From Companilactobacillus crustorum JCM 15951 (GTDB taxonomy: Bacteria > Bacillota > Bacilli > Lactobacillales > Lactobacillaceae), in contig NZ_AZDB01000020.1 of assembly GCF_001434585.1 (NCBI RefSeq), positions 1 through 39,745 of the forward strand: DNA of 39,745 nt, given 5' to 3'. Below are positions 6,991 to 14,575 of the stretch, one piece after another; the stretch's first letter is position 1, and each line of letters starts with the position of its first letter. A model generated the notes under the pieces. That model had not been told where the DNA came from, made no database searches, and was given only the letters and a program-made list of their open reading frames with translations. The position numbers and the translations under genes are program-made.

Positions 6991-7629
6991 ATGTTGAAAT
7001 TAGAAAATATTACTAAAAGTTTTGATGGCAAAACCATTCTTAATGATCTTAATTTAGAAGTTAAAGACAATTCGATTCTCAGTATTGTAGGACCTAGTGG
7101 TGCTGGTAAAACAACTTTACTTCGCTGCATTGCTGGTCTTGAGAGAGTTGACTCCGGTACCTTTACTTTGAATGACAAACCATTTGATCCATTTGATGAA
7201 TCAGTTAAAGAACGTGTTATTGGAGTTGTCTTCCAAGATTTCAATCTTTTCCCCCACCTATCTGTCATGGAAAATATCACTTTAGCTCCTAAAATGGTTC
7301 TGAAGCAAGACAAAGAAACTGTTAAAAAGAATGCCGAAAAAATATTGGCTCAATTAGGTTTAACTAGTCTAAAAAACCAATATCCCTTTGAATTATCTGG
7401 TGGTCAAAAACAACGGGTCGCAATTGCTCGAGCCTTAGCAATGCACCCTCAAATTCTCTGCTATGATGAGCCAACTTCAGCTCTGGACCCTAGCTTACGT
7501 GATACCGTAGCCGAAGTTATTTTAGATTTGAAGAAAACCGGTATTACCCAAATTGTCATTACCCATGATCCTGACTTTGCTAAAAAGATAGCCGATCAAT
7601 TGCTAGAAGTAAAACCAATCAATAACTAA
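6991..7629 (+). CDS. Amino-acid ABC transporter ATP-binding protein
   Basis: 212 residues, at the short end for GlnQ/HisP-type ATPases. Motifs in order are Walker A GPSGAGKT (34-41), Q-loop VVFQDFNLF (79-87), signature LSGGQ (135-139), Walker B ILCYDE (155-160), D-loop SALD and H-loop H192. It energises import by the permease encoded 12 bp upstream. The ATG at 6991 is preceded by TAGGAGAT. Nothing suggests loss of function. Substrate specificity comes from the lipoprotein encoded next. Confidence 0.92.
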   Translation: MLKLENITKSFDGKTILNDLNLEVKDNSILSIVGPSGAGKTTLLRCIAGLERVDSGTFTLNDKPFDPFDESVKERVIGVVFQDFNLFPHLSVMENITLAPKMVLKQDKETVKKNAEKILAQLGLTSLKNQYPFELSGGQKQRVAIARALAMHPQILCYDEPTSALDPSLRDTVAEVILDLKKTGITQIVITHDPDFAKKIADQLLEVKPINN

Positions 7630-7648
7630 TCATCGGGGGATTAATAAA

Positions 7649-8503
7649 ATGAAAAAAAGAAATATATTAATATTAGTAACCTTGTTAGTTTTCTTATTTA
7701 CCCTGACTGGTTGCAGCAACAATAAAAAATCAGTTGCTCAAGAGGCTAATACAGCTGACACTTGGTCATCTATAAAAAAACGGGGACGAGTCATCATCGG
7801 TTTGGACGATACTTTCGTACCAATGGGCTTTCGTGAAAAAAACGGTCAATTAGTCGGTTATGATATTGATTTAGCAAAGGCTGTTTTTAAACAATATGGT
7901 ATCAAAGCTGACTTTCAACCAATTGATTGGAATATGAAAGAAACCGAATTACGCAATCGAACAATTGACTTAATTTGGAATGGTTATACAATTACTCCCG
8001 CTCGTAAAAAACAGCTAATGTTCTCGAGACCTTACATGGCTAATCGCCAAGTTCTAGTTACCAAAACTAAAGAAAATATTACTTCCTTTAAAGGTATGCA
8101 AGGCAAAACTCTGGGTGCTCAAACTAGTTCCTCGGGAGCCAGTTTATTGAATGAACATCCTACAATGCTGAAAGATTATATTAAAGGTAAAACTCCAGTT
8201 TTGTATGACTCATTCAACAATGCTCTTATGGACCTTGACGATGGACGTATTCAGGGACTTTTGATCGATAGTGTTTACGCTGGATACTATATTAGTAAAG
8301 AAAAAGATCCTACTTCCTATCGAATTACCCGCGGTGGATTTGATGGCGAGGACTTTGCTGCAGGAATGCGTAAAGGCGATAAAACTTTGAAAAGTAAAAT
8401 TGACCAAGGCTTGCAGCATTTAGCCAATACAGGAGAATTGCAGAGAATCAATCGTAAGTGGTTTGGCAATTCTGACAATTCACTCATTCAACCAGCTAAG
8501 TAA
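7649..8503 (+). CDS. Amino-acid ABC transporter substrate-binding lipoprotein
   Basis: 284 residues. The lipoprotein signal peptide ends in lipobox LTGC, with C22 as the lipidated cysteine. The SBP_bac_3 domain follows, from about 50 (RGRVIIGLDDTFVPMGF) with the typical VGYDIDLAKAV and IDLIWNGYTITPARKKQL patterns. It is anchored outside the membrane and delivers an amino acid to the permease. It begins 19 bp after the ATPase stop with GGGG upstream, so it is the third gene of the T-box operon. A terminator follows at 8537. The ligand cannot be read from the sequence; basic or polar amino acid, possibly histidine. Confidence 0.9.
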   Translation: MKKRNILILVTLLVFLFTLTGCSNNKKSVAQEANTADTWSSIKKRGRVIIGLDDTFVPMGFREKNGQLVGYDIDLAKAVFKQYGIKADFQPIDWNMKETELRNRTIDLIWNGYTITPARKKQLMFSRPYMANRQVLVTKTKENITSFKGMQGKTLGAQTSSSGASLLNEHPTMLKDYIKGKTPVLYDSFNNALMDLDDGRIQGLLIDSVYAGYYISKEKDPTSYRITRGGFDGEDFAAGMRKGDKTLKSKIDQGLQHLANTGELQRINRKWFGNSDNSLIQPAK

Positions 8504-8536
8504 ATCACTTTATTTTTTATTTTAACTACTAAAAAC

Positions 8537-8582
8537 AAAAACACTTAATGACCCTTGAATCTTTAGTCATTAAGTGTTTTTA
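8537..8582. terminator. Bidirectional terminator between importer operon and ADP-ribosylglycohydrolase relic
   Basis: Perfect 14-bp inverted repeat with arm AAACACTTAATGAC and a 13-nt loop, flanked by A and T runs. It serves convergent genes and belongs to the group with TAATGAC/GTCATTA stems. Confidence 0.85.
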
Positions 8583-8636
8583 CGTATAACTTAAAAATAG
8601 ATTAATTCGGAACGGAGCTAGAATGACATTCTTCGA
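8537..8636 (-). repeat. Dispersed repeat, reduced copy 3
   Basis: Bases from about 8602 read TTAATTCGGAACGGAGCTAG then AATGACATTCTTC. They match copy 1 (TTAATCTGTAACGGAACTAG then GATG...ACATCCTTC), except that about 16 bases between two GATG words are missing. The terminator with the TAATGAC stem lies beside it, as in copies 1 and 2. The last codons of the neighbouring pseudogene are made of this repeat. Confidence 0.5.
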
Positions 8637-9594
8637 TTTTTTTACTTTCCATCTTAGCAAATGGTTCAATAATACTATTCAGCAACTTCAAATTACGCAA
8701 CTGACCTTTCCAAGTTTTACTGACTTGGTCGCTTAAATTAACGCAACTAGCTAAAGTTCCTGTAATACTGGCTAAGGTGTCAGTATCATCGCCTAAATTA
8801 ACAGCTAAAATTATAGCCTGATCAATACTAGTTGCATTTAATGCACACCAGATACTAGCTAATAATGTGTCAACTACATAACCGCTTGATTTGATTTCAC
8901 AACGTAAAGTGGCGGCAAAATCAGTTTCAAAGATAGGTTCAAAATATTTCAATTCATTCCATACTTCTGGTTGATCTTTCAATGTGCCCTCTAGCTTCTC
9001 AGGCAATATCTTTAAAGCCGTTAAAAGCGAACGGCCGTTTAATAATGAATGAATAATTTCCAAATAAATATAACTGGCTAAAATAGCTCGTGGATGTCGA
9101 TGAGTTAAACACGTATAATCACGCGTTAGCTGCAATCTTTTATCTAGACTATCCTCATCAACTAAATGAATTGCTAATGGTGCTAATCTCATTAAAGCGC
9201 CATTGCCGTTAGCATAAACACTTGGATCTCCACATTCCAAAGCCGGATAATGATTAACTGACTAATTTCGAACTGCTTTTGCACAAGTATTGCCAATACC
9301 AAAAGCTTCATCATCTGGCGTGTATTCATTGTGAAACATGTAATTCTCGAACTTTTGCATTAATTGATCATAATCCCCATTTTCAATTAAATTTTCCATC
9401 AATGGCAATGAAAATGAAGTATCATCTGACCAGCTACCAGCAGGACGTCCCCAGGTCCCTACACCGATCATAGAATTAATATAATAGGAATCACGTTTCT
9501 CAAATTCAACAGGGACTCCCAATGCGTCCCCAATAACACCAGCATACAAGATATTTTCTATCTGACACGCTTGTATCAAATCCTCATCTCCCAT
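8602..9594 (-). pseudogene. ADP-ribosylglycohydrolase (DraG/ARH family), interrupted by an in-frame TAG
   Basis: The frame reads through 331 codons of one protein family except for a TAG at 9262-9264. The N-terminal part has GVIGDALGVPVEF and the metal-binding SDDTS (56-60). The C-terminal part has YANGNGALMR and GDDTDTLASITG, the second metal site. Family enzymes remove ADP-ribose from proteins or small molecules using two Mg2+ ions. Both metal-binding halves are needed, so the split product should be inactive unless the stop is read through. No Shine-Dalgarno precedes the ATG, and a terminator abuts it, which also points to a dead gene. The C-terminal tail HSSSVPN comes from repeat copy 3. 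A sequencing error at the stop cannot be excluded. Confidence 0.85.
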
Positions 9595-9596
9595 TT

Positions 9597-9631
9597 AAAA
9601 AAGCTGAGACTAAATATATATTTAGTCTCAG
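9597..9631 (-). terminator. Terminator with a perfect 28-nt palindrome
   Basis: Bases 9604-9631 form a perfect palindrome with 14-nt arms (CTGAGACTAAATAT) and no fixed loop. On the minus strand it is followed by CTTTTTT. It would stop transcription just before the start of the glycohydrolase relic. Confidence 0.75.
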
Positions 9632-9691
9632 TCTTATTGATTCTTCTATATTAAGAATACTCTATTTTTCCCTCTTATAAGCACGTTTCAA

Positions 9692-9791
9692 CCTAAAAAA
9701 TTAAAAGAACAAAAGCTAGAAAGATGCCAAACATGGCAAGTGCGGTAACCTTTTTCTTATCGTCGCGATTTTTACGCAATTTTTTCTTCAT
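9692..9791 (-). pseudogene. Small single-span membrane protein, frameshifted in an A7 run
   Basis: With six instead of seven A after codon 2, the minus strand would encode about 32 residues: a basic start (MKKKLRKNRDDKKK) and one membrane helix (VTALAMFGIFLAFVLLIF), ending at TAG (9692-9694). As written, the run of seven A puts the ATG out of frame and gives only MKKKIA. GGAGG lies ten bases before this ATG, supporting a real start. The gene may be broken, the run may be a sequencing error, or transcriptional slippage on A7 may restore the frame. The product is unknown; short basic-plus-helix proteins of this kind are common in lactobacilli. Confidence 0.4.
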
Positions 9792-10008
9792 AAGCATCAT
9801 GCCTCCGTGCCTAGGAAAGTTATATCATCTTAACCTTAAAATGAAAAGGCTTTTTTGTGAATTTTAAAATTTATTTTCTATATTATATTTTTGGAAAATT
9901 TGCTATTACTAAGAAAAAAATATTTACTTTCAGTTGATTTTATAGAGCATTTTCCGAACATTCCAGTATAATTAAAGTATAAATATAAAGGAGTTACCAA
10001 TCATACTT

Positions 10009-10482
10009 ATGGAAAAGAAAAATCGTGTTTATTTAGCCGGTCCATTTTTTAGTGAGCAACAAATCAAACGACTTGATGAGGTCCAAAAATTATTGGAACA
10101 AAATTCAACTATCGGTGATATTTTCCGACCAGGTAAAGATGAATATACCGCAGCTGAATTCGGTTCTTTTGAGTGGCAAACTGCTGTCTACAAGCATGAT
10201 ATCAATAATATAAATATTTCCGATGTCGTAGTGGCAATGTTAGACTATAAAATAGAAGAAAATGAATTAGAGCCAGATTCAGGAACAATGTGGGAATGTG
10301 GCTACGCCGCAGCTAATAATGTTCCAGTCATCGGTGTTAGAAATATGACTGACGAACCATTGAACTTAATGCTCGCTGGTAGCTTGACGGCCTTTTTCAA
10401 TGGTACTGACAATATTCAACAAATTAAAGATTATAACTTCAACACACTTATGACCCGTTACGAAAACGTTAAGGTACTTTAG
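10009..10482 (+). CDS. Nucleoside 2-deoxyribosyltransferase
   Basis: 157 residues, the standard length. The enzyme swaps the base on 2'-deoxyribonucleosides, a salvage reaction typical of lactobacilli. Key marks are the N-terminal YLAGPFF (8-14), D72, and the active-site segment EPDSGTMWECGYA (88-100), in which E96 matches the catalytic glutamate of the family. AAAGGAG precedes the ATG by eight bases. A TetR-family gene follows after 10 bp, so the two probably share a transcript. Whether it is type I (purine only) or type II (purine and pyrimidine) cannot be told. Confidence 0.92.
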   Translation: MEKKNRVYLAGPFFSEQQIKRLDEVQKLLEQNSTIGDIFRPGKDEYTAAEFGSFEWQTAVYKHDINNINISDVVVAMLDYKIEENELEPDSGTMWECGYAAANNVPVIGVRNMTDEPLNLMLAGSLTAFFNGTDNIQQIKDYNFNTLMTRYENVKVL

Positions 10483-10492
10483 GAGGAACAGC

Positions 10493-11044
10493 ATGTCACA
10501 AGTAACACAACGCACTGAGAATTCCATCATTACCGCAATGGTTTCTTTATTACAAAAAAAGCCATTCGAAAAGATCACAGTTGGTGATATTTGTGACGAA
10601 GCTCTCATTAACCATAGTACTTTCTATCGCTACTTTAGTGATAAATATGCTCTATTGCATGCCGTATTTTCATATCTTTTAGATGATCTACTCAACAATA
10701 CATCCAATGCCAAAACCATTGTCAATCAAATTGCTGATTTTATAGAAAAAAATAGTAGTTTTATCCATCACATTTCTCCACAATATCAAACTAAGGCTAA
10801 TCTTTATCCAGAATTTCGGAGTATCTTACATGATATCGTGAAAACTAAGAGTAAAGATCCTAACAGTCAAAAAGACCCTTTGATCAAAATGATTACTGAA
10901 TCTGATGCACCGGAATTGATGATCAGCTTTATTGTTGGTGGCTTGATTGGATTAGTTGAATATTTAGAAGATAATGATTTCAAAGTTTCTAGGGAGAAAT
11001 TCATTGAATTTACAGCTAATTTCTTTGCAAAATGGTCAAAATAA
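10493..11044 (+). CDS. TetR/AcrR family transcriptional regulator
   Basis: 183 residues. The N-terminal HTH is clear: AMVSLLQKKPFEKITVGDIC, then the recognition helix INHSTFYRYFSDKYALL (about 37-53). The C-terminal ligand domain (about 60-183) resembles the TetR_C group often annotated with DhaS-like regulators. GGAGG precedes the ATG. It is likely co-transcribed with the deoxyribosyltransferase gene 10 bp upstream; the CynX-like transporter starts 90 bp downstream and could be a target. The ligand is unknown. Confidence 0.88.
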   Translation: MSQVTQRTENSIITAMVSLLQKKPFEKITVGDICDEALINHSTFYRYFSDKYALLHAVFSYLLDDLLNNTSNAKTIVNQIADFIEKNSSFIHHISPQYQTKANLYPEFRSILHDIVKTKSKDPNSQKDPLIKMITESDAPELMISFIVGGLIGLVEYLEDNDFKVSREKFIEFTANFFAKWSK

Positions 11045-11134
11045 AGTCTACTTACTAATCGATGAGATTCGATTTACTAATTAGGCTTTTTTAGTTTACA
11101 GTTAAATTTATATAACTTTTACCCAGGAGGAAAT

Positions 11135-12313
11135 ATGCACACTTCTAAAATAAATAAAAAATGGTTTATCTTCAGCATGATGTTAATTGCGGCTAATTTA
11201 CGTCTACCGATTACTATCATCCCACCGCTACTCAGTACGATTGAAAAAAATCTAGGAATACCTAAGTCTCTAGCCGGTCTGATTACTTCTATTCCTCTAA
11301 TTACTTTTGCCATTCTGTCTCCCTTTATTGTTAAAATTGCTCAAAAATTGGGTAACGAATTGACAATTTTTATTTTCTTTATTCTTTTAATTCTAGGTAG
11401 TTATTTACGAATTATCCCTACTGTTTGGGCTTTAATGCTTGGAACTTTTTTAGCAGGCGTAGGTATTGATAGTGGAAATGTTCTAGTCCCAGCTTTAATC
11501 AAGGACCACCTGCCTAATCAAATTCCTTTAGGAACTAGTCTTTACACAATGTCGATGCTTTTGGTTGGTGCCATTGGTACAGCTCTATCAGGAATCTTTA
11601 TCACTAAAATAAGTTTGCAAGCCACTTTGGCAATTCTTTCCGTTGTAGCAATTATTGCAATTATTTTCTGGATCCCAAACCTGCGCTATAACCAACGCGA
11701 TAGTACTGAAGTTAAGACTCTCCCTCATTACCACAGTGTTTGGAACCAATCCCTGGGTTGGTTGATTACGGCCTTCTTTGGTTTTCAATCACTAGTCTAT
11801 TATTCACTTATAACTTGGCTGCCATCAATTTTAGAGACCCATGGTAGCAGCACGATTTTTGCCAGCAATTTGCTTACTATTTTGCAATTAAGCGGTTTGC
11901 CTTGTTCGTTCATCGTCCCCTTTTTATCTATCAAAAAGAATGGTCTAAAAGCTTTATTAACGATGCTCTTTATTGGTTATGTAGTAGCACCATTAGGATT
12001 CTTGCTTCCTACGGCCAATGTTGTCTTTTTATTAATCATCACTATTATTACCGGTTTCGGCTCTGGATTAGCCTTTAATATGGCCGTTATCTTCTTCACT
12101 GAAAAAACTACTAATCCTTATCAAACGGCAGAAGTTTCAGGAATAGCACAGTCAGCAGGATACTTATTAGCCGCTATTGGACCAGTTATGTTTGGATTTA
12201 TTGAAAACATGGCAAGATCCTGGAGCCTTATTATCATTATCCTGTCATTCATGTCAATATTATTAACTATTTCAGGTATTCTCATTGCTCGTCACCAACC
12301 AATTGCTGAATAA
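11135..12313 (+). CDS. MFS transporter, CynX/NimT (YeaN-like) family
   Basis: 392 residues and about twelve membrane segments. The opening AANLRLPITIIPPLLSTIEKNLG fits the CynX/NimT branch of the major facilitator superfamily, named after cyanate and 2-nitroimidazole transporters. Most members have no proven substrate. AGGAGG sits four bases before the ATG. It lies 90 bp downstream of the TetR gene in the same direction, with no convincing terminator between, so it may be co-transcribed or regulated by it. The HAD gene starts 82 bp further on. Confidence 0.85.
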   Translation: MHTSKINKKWFIFSMMLIAANLRLPITIIPPLLSTIEKNLGIPKSLAGLITSIPLITFAILSPFIVKIAQKLGNELTIFIFFILLILGSYLRIIPTVWALMLGTFLAGVGIDSGNVLVPALIKDHLPNQIPLGTSLYTMSMLLVGAIGTALSGIFITKISLQATLAILSVVAIIAIIFWIPNLRYNQRDSTEVKTLPHYHSVWNQSLGWLITAFFGFQSLVYYSLITWLPSILETHGSSTIFASNLLTILQLSGLPCSFIVPFLSIKKNGLKALLTMLFIGYVVAPLGFLLPTANVVFLLIITIITGFGSGLAFNMAVIFFTEKTTNPYQTAEVSGIAQSAGYLLAAIGPVMFGFIENMARSWSLIIIILSFMSILLTISGILIARHQPIAE

Positions 12314-12395
12314 TCCAGTTGGTAATATCTCTTCTGCGAATTATAATGAAATAGTTGTAAATAAAACGATTACATTATCAAGGAGAAATATCGTT

Positions 12396-13049
12396 ATGAA
12401 AAATTTATTTTTTGACTTCGACGGAACAATTGCTAATACCCAAGAGGGTATCATCAATGCTTTAGAATATATGGCAACCACTTTGAATTTAAATAATTTA
12501 GGTCCTGATACCTATAAAAAGTTTATTGGACCATCCCTGCAAGATAGTCTTCAAAAATTTTACCCTGACTTACCTGAAGAAAAATACGCGCAAACTATCA
12601 AAACCTATCAATCTTTTTATAACGACAAGGGTATTTATCAATTAGAAATTTATCCACATATGAAAGAAACCCTTAATACGTTAAAAGCTCAAGGCTATAA
12701 ACTTTATGTTTCCTCAGTAAAACCTGAATCATTACTGCATATTTTGATTCCTCATTTAGGACTTGAAAGTTATTTTTCAGGCCTGTATGGCGCTTCCGAT
12801 GACGAACTTACTCGTAATACTAAAAAAGCCATTTTACGTTACGGATTAGACGACAGCAATGCTGAATCCCAAGATTCTGTAATGATTGGCGATCGAATGA
12901 CAGATATGGAAGGCGGCATAGCTAACAACGTTCACACGCTTGGCATTACTTATGGTTTTGGCGATCGCCAAGAGTTAGCTGATGCTGGGGCCGAATTTAT
13001 TGTTGATACTGTAGTAGATATTCCTGAAGGAGTTAAACACTTTGCTTAA
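12396..13049 (+). CDS. HAD superfamily hydrolase (phosphoglycolate phosphatase-like)
   Basis: 217 residues with all four HAD motifs: motif I DFDGTIANT (6-14), motif II around YVSSVKPES, a motif III lysine in TRNTKKAIL, and motif IV MIGDRMTDMEG. The helical cap between I and II makes it a subfamily I enzyme of the Gph/PpaX kind, which removes phosphate from small molecules. The ATG at 12396 follows AAGGAGA by eight bases; an upstream in-frame ATG inside the end of the transporter gene lacks a Shine-Dalgarno and would add a low-quality extension. The downstream YdcF-like gene starts inside its last codons. Confidence 0.88.
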   Translation: MKNLFFDFDGTIANTQEGIINALEYMATTLNLNNLGPDTYKKFIGPSLQDSLQKFYPDLPEEKYAQTIKTYQSFYNDKGIYQLEIYPHMKETLNTLKAQGYKLYVSSVKPESLLHILIPHLGLESYFSGLYGASDDELTRNTKKAILRYGLDDSNAESQDSVMIGDRMTDMEGGIANNVHTLGITYGFGDRQELADAGAEFIVDTVVDIPEGVKHFA

Positions 13050-13848
13050 ATACACTTCGACTGACATTCACAATATAAATGTTCTCGGAAAATTTTGTGG
13101 TCTTAGAGATATTCCTCAGCTCAATTCAACCGCACTCCAAGCAAAATATAAATTGCAACAAGCCGATGTCTTCGTTCTATTTGGAGGCAGCATTCTTTAT
13201 GGCGTCGATATTTTAGCCCAAGCTATTAAAAATAATATTGCCAAAAAATATATTGTTGTCGGTGGCTTCGGACATACCACTGCTACTCTTCAACAAAATG
13301 TAATTGCAAAATATCCTGACATACCAGCTAATAAAATGTCGGAAGCTGAAATATTTGCAGCCCTTTAAAAAAAACGCTTTAATCTAGCACCTGACTATTT
13401 AGAAACTAAGTCCACAAATTGTGGGAATAATATTACTTATTTACTAGCTTTATTAAACCAACAAAAAATAGACTTCAACTCGATTATCTTATCCCAAGAT
13501 GCCACTATGCAAAGACGAATGAGCGCTTGCCTAAAAAAATATCTGCCTCAAGATACTAAAATAATTAACTACGCTACTTATCAAGTAAAATTGAAATTAC
13601 TTTCTGACCAAATAAATTTTGATCAGAACTATTTAGGTATGTGGCATCCAAAACGTTATCAAAAGTTATTGATGGGGGAAATACCTCGTTTGACCGATGA
13701 TAAAAATGGATATGGCCCTCAGGGCAAGGGCTTTATCAGTCATGTCGATATACCGACGGCTGTTCAAAATGCCTATCAACAATTGAATCAAAAATATCCT
13801 GAATTGAATCGTCCTAGTGACAATTTGTCTGCTCCCCAAAAAAATTAA
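13042..13848 (+). pseudogene. YdcF/DUF218 family protein, interrupted by an in-frame TAA
   Basis: A single reading frame of 268 codons with one internal TAA at 13366-13368. Before the stop lie QADVFVLFGGSILYGVD and YIVVGGFGHTT. After it lie DYLETKSTNCGNNITYLL and IILSQDATMQRRM, which together make a complete DUF218/YdcF fold. E. coli YdcF binds S-adenosylmethionine; the family's role is unclear. The gene starts at TTG (13042), overlapping the HAD stop, with GGAG ten bases upstream. The rest of the frame is well kept, so the loss looks recent, or a sequencing error or readthrough is possible. Confidence 0.85.
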
Positions 13849-13961
13849 ACTTTTCCCTTGCTATGAAACGGGTTCGATAGAATATCATACTTTATGTAGA
13901 GAAGTTAAGACATGTCGAACCACTTCGTTGAATTTATAAAAATGTAAGGGAGATATTCATT

Positions 13962-14411
13962 ATGTTTAAAATTTTTAGAAAGAACCACACAACCGCAAAT
14001 GTTGAATTAGAAGATAATAACCAAATGAGTGCCCTAAAACTCGCTGCTAAAAAAACTGCAGAAGAATTTAATGTCGATGAACAAAATATCCAAAGCAGTA
14101 TCTTTGCTAGTGCTGCTCAAGGAAATACTATCATCGCTGACCGCGCCGTGTTCATGTTTGCTACAAGCGCCAAGAAGAGCCGTGTTCACACAATGATGTT
14201 AACATTCAAGAATCCAGTGGCATGGGGAAATGATAAGACTCCTGTCGACTATCTGATCGTAGGTATGTTCCCTGATAATTCTGATCAAAATACTGTCGCT
14301 TCAGTTACTGATAAAATCACTAAGACATTAAACGAAAAATCCGCACAACTTGATGATATTAAGTTTAATGACAGCGAATTGAACAAATTGAATCAATCAT
14401 TTACTGATTAA
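13962..14411 (+). CDS. PTS EIIA-2-like domain protein lacking the phosphorylatable histidine
   Basis: 149 residues. The centre, VHTMMLTFKNPVAWGNDKTP (75-94) followed by VDYLIVGMFP, matches the fructose/mannitol-type EIIA domain (RL..PV.WG....V..VFLLAVP). In active EIIA proteins a PH motif with the phospho-accepting histidine stands about 20 residues before PVxWG; here that place reads AVFMFATSAK. The only histidines are H9 and H76, neither in the right context. A catalytic role in sugar uptake is therefore unlikely; a regulatory or sensing role is possible. The gene stands alone, with AGGGAG before the ATG and its own terminator. No EIIB or EIIC is nearby. Confidence 0.6.
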   Translation: MFKIFRKNHTTANVELEDNNQMSALKLAAKKTAEEFNVDEQNIQSSIFASAAQGNTIIADRAVFMFATSAKKSRVHTMMLTFKNPVAWGNDKTPVDYLIVGMFPDNSDQNTVASVTDKITKTLNEKSAQLDDIKFNDSELNKLNQSFTD

Positions 14412-14423
14412 AATAAAAATAAT

Positions 14424-14469
14424 AAATAAGCTCTGATGACTATTAATATTGTCGTCAGAGCTTATTTGT
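14424..14469 (+). terminator. Terminator of the EIIA-like gene
   Basis: Stem AATAAGCTCTGATGAC with GTCGTCAGAGCTTATT (one G-U pair) around a 10-nt loop. This is a variant of the TAATGAC/GTCATTA stem seen elsewhere in the window. Confidence 0.75.
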
Positions 14470-14493
14470 CATCAATCGTTTTAAAATCGCGAC

Positions 14494-14558
14494 TTGTTAA
14501 GAATTTTTTCCTGTGCTATTATACGTTCAAGCAAAATAAATGACGTCAGTGAGCGTCA
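14494..14558 (+). promoter_or_regulatory. Promoter and candidate operator of the MHS transporter
   Basis: -35 TTGTTA (14494-14499), 17-bp spacer, -10 TATTAT (14517-14522). Eighteen bases downstream of the -10 lies TGACGTCAGTGAGCGTCA (14541-14558), which contains the palindrome TGACGTCA and a TGACG...CGTCA dyad, a possible repressor site. The regulator is unknown. Confidence 0.5.
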
Positions 14559-14575
14559 ATTTTGGAGGGAAAAAC

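Larger units (their letters stand above)
9595..10008. other. Intergenic region with terminator and a frameshifted small ORF
   Basis: It holds the 28-nt palindromic terminator, the small membrane-protein remnant (9692-9791), and toward the right the promoter region of the deoxyribosyltransferase gene, with a TATAAT at about 9967 but no clear -35 box. Nothing else is recognised. Confidence 0.5.

Noticed and set aside
9262-9594. A separate 110-residue protein upstream of a separate 212-residue protein
   Set aside because: Both pieces are in the same frame and match consecutive halves of one ADP-ribosylglycohydrolase, so they are treated as one broken gene.
9940-9975. SOS (LexA) box upstream of the deoxyribosyltransferase gene
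   Set aside because: Only one half-site (CGAAC) is present; the matching GTTCG half is missing.
11050-11095. Terminator between the TetR gene and the CynX-like transporter
   Set aside because: The AATCGA/TCGATT hairpin is short and not followed directly by a T run.
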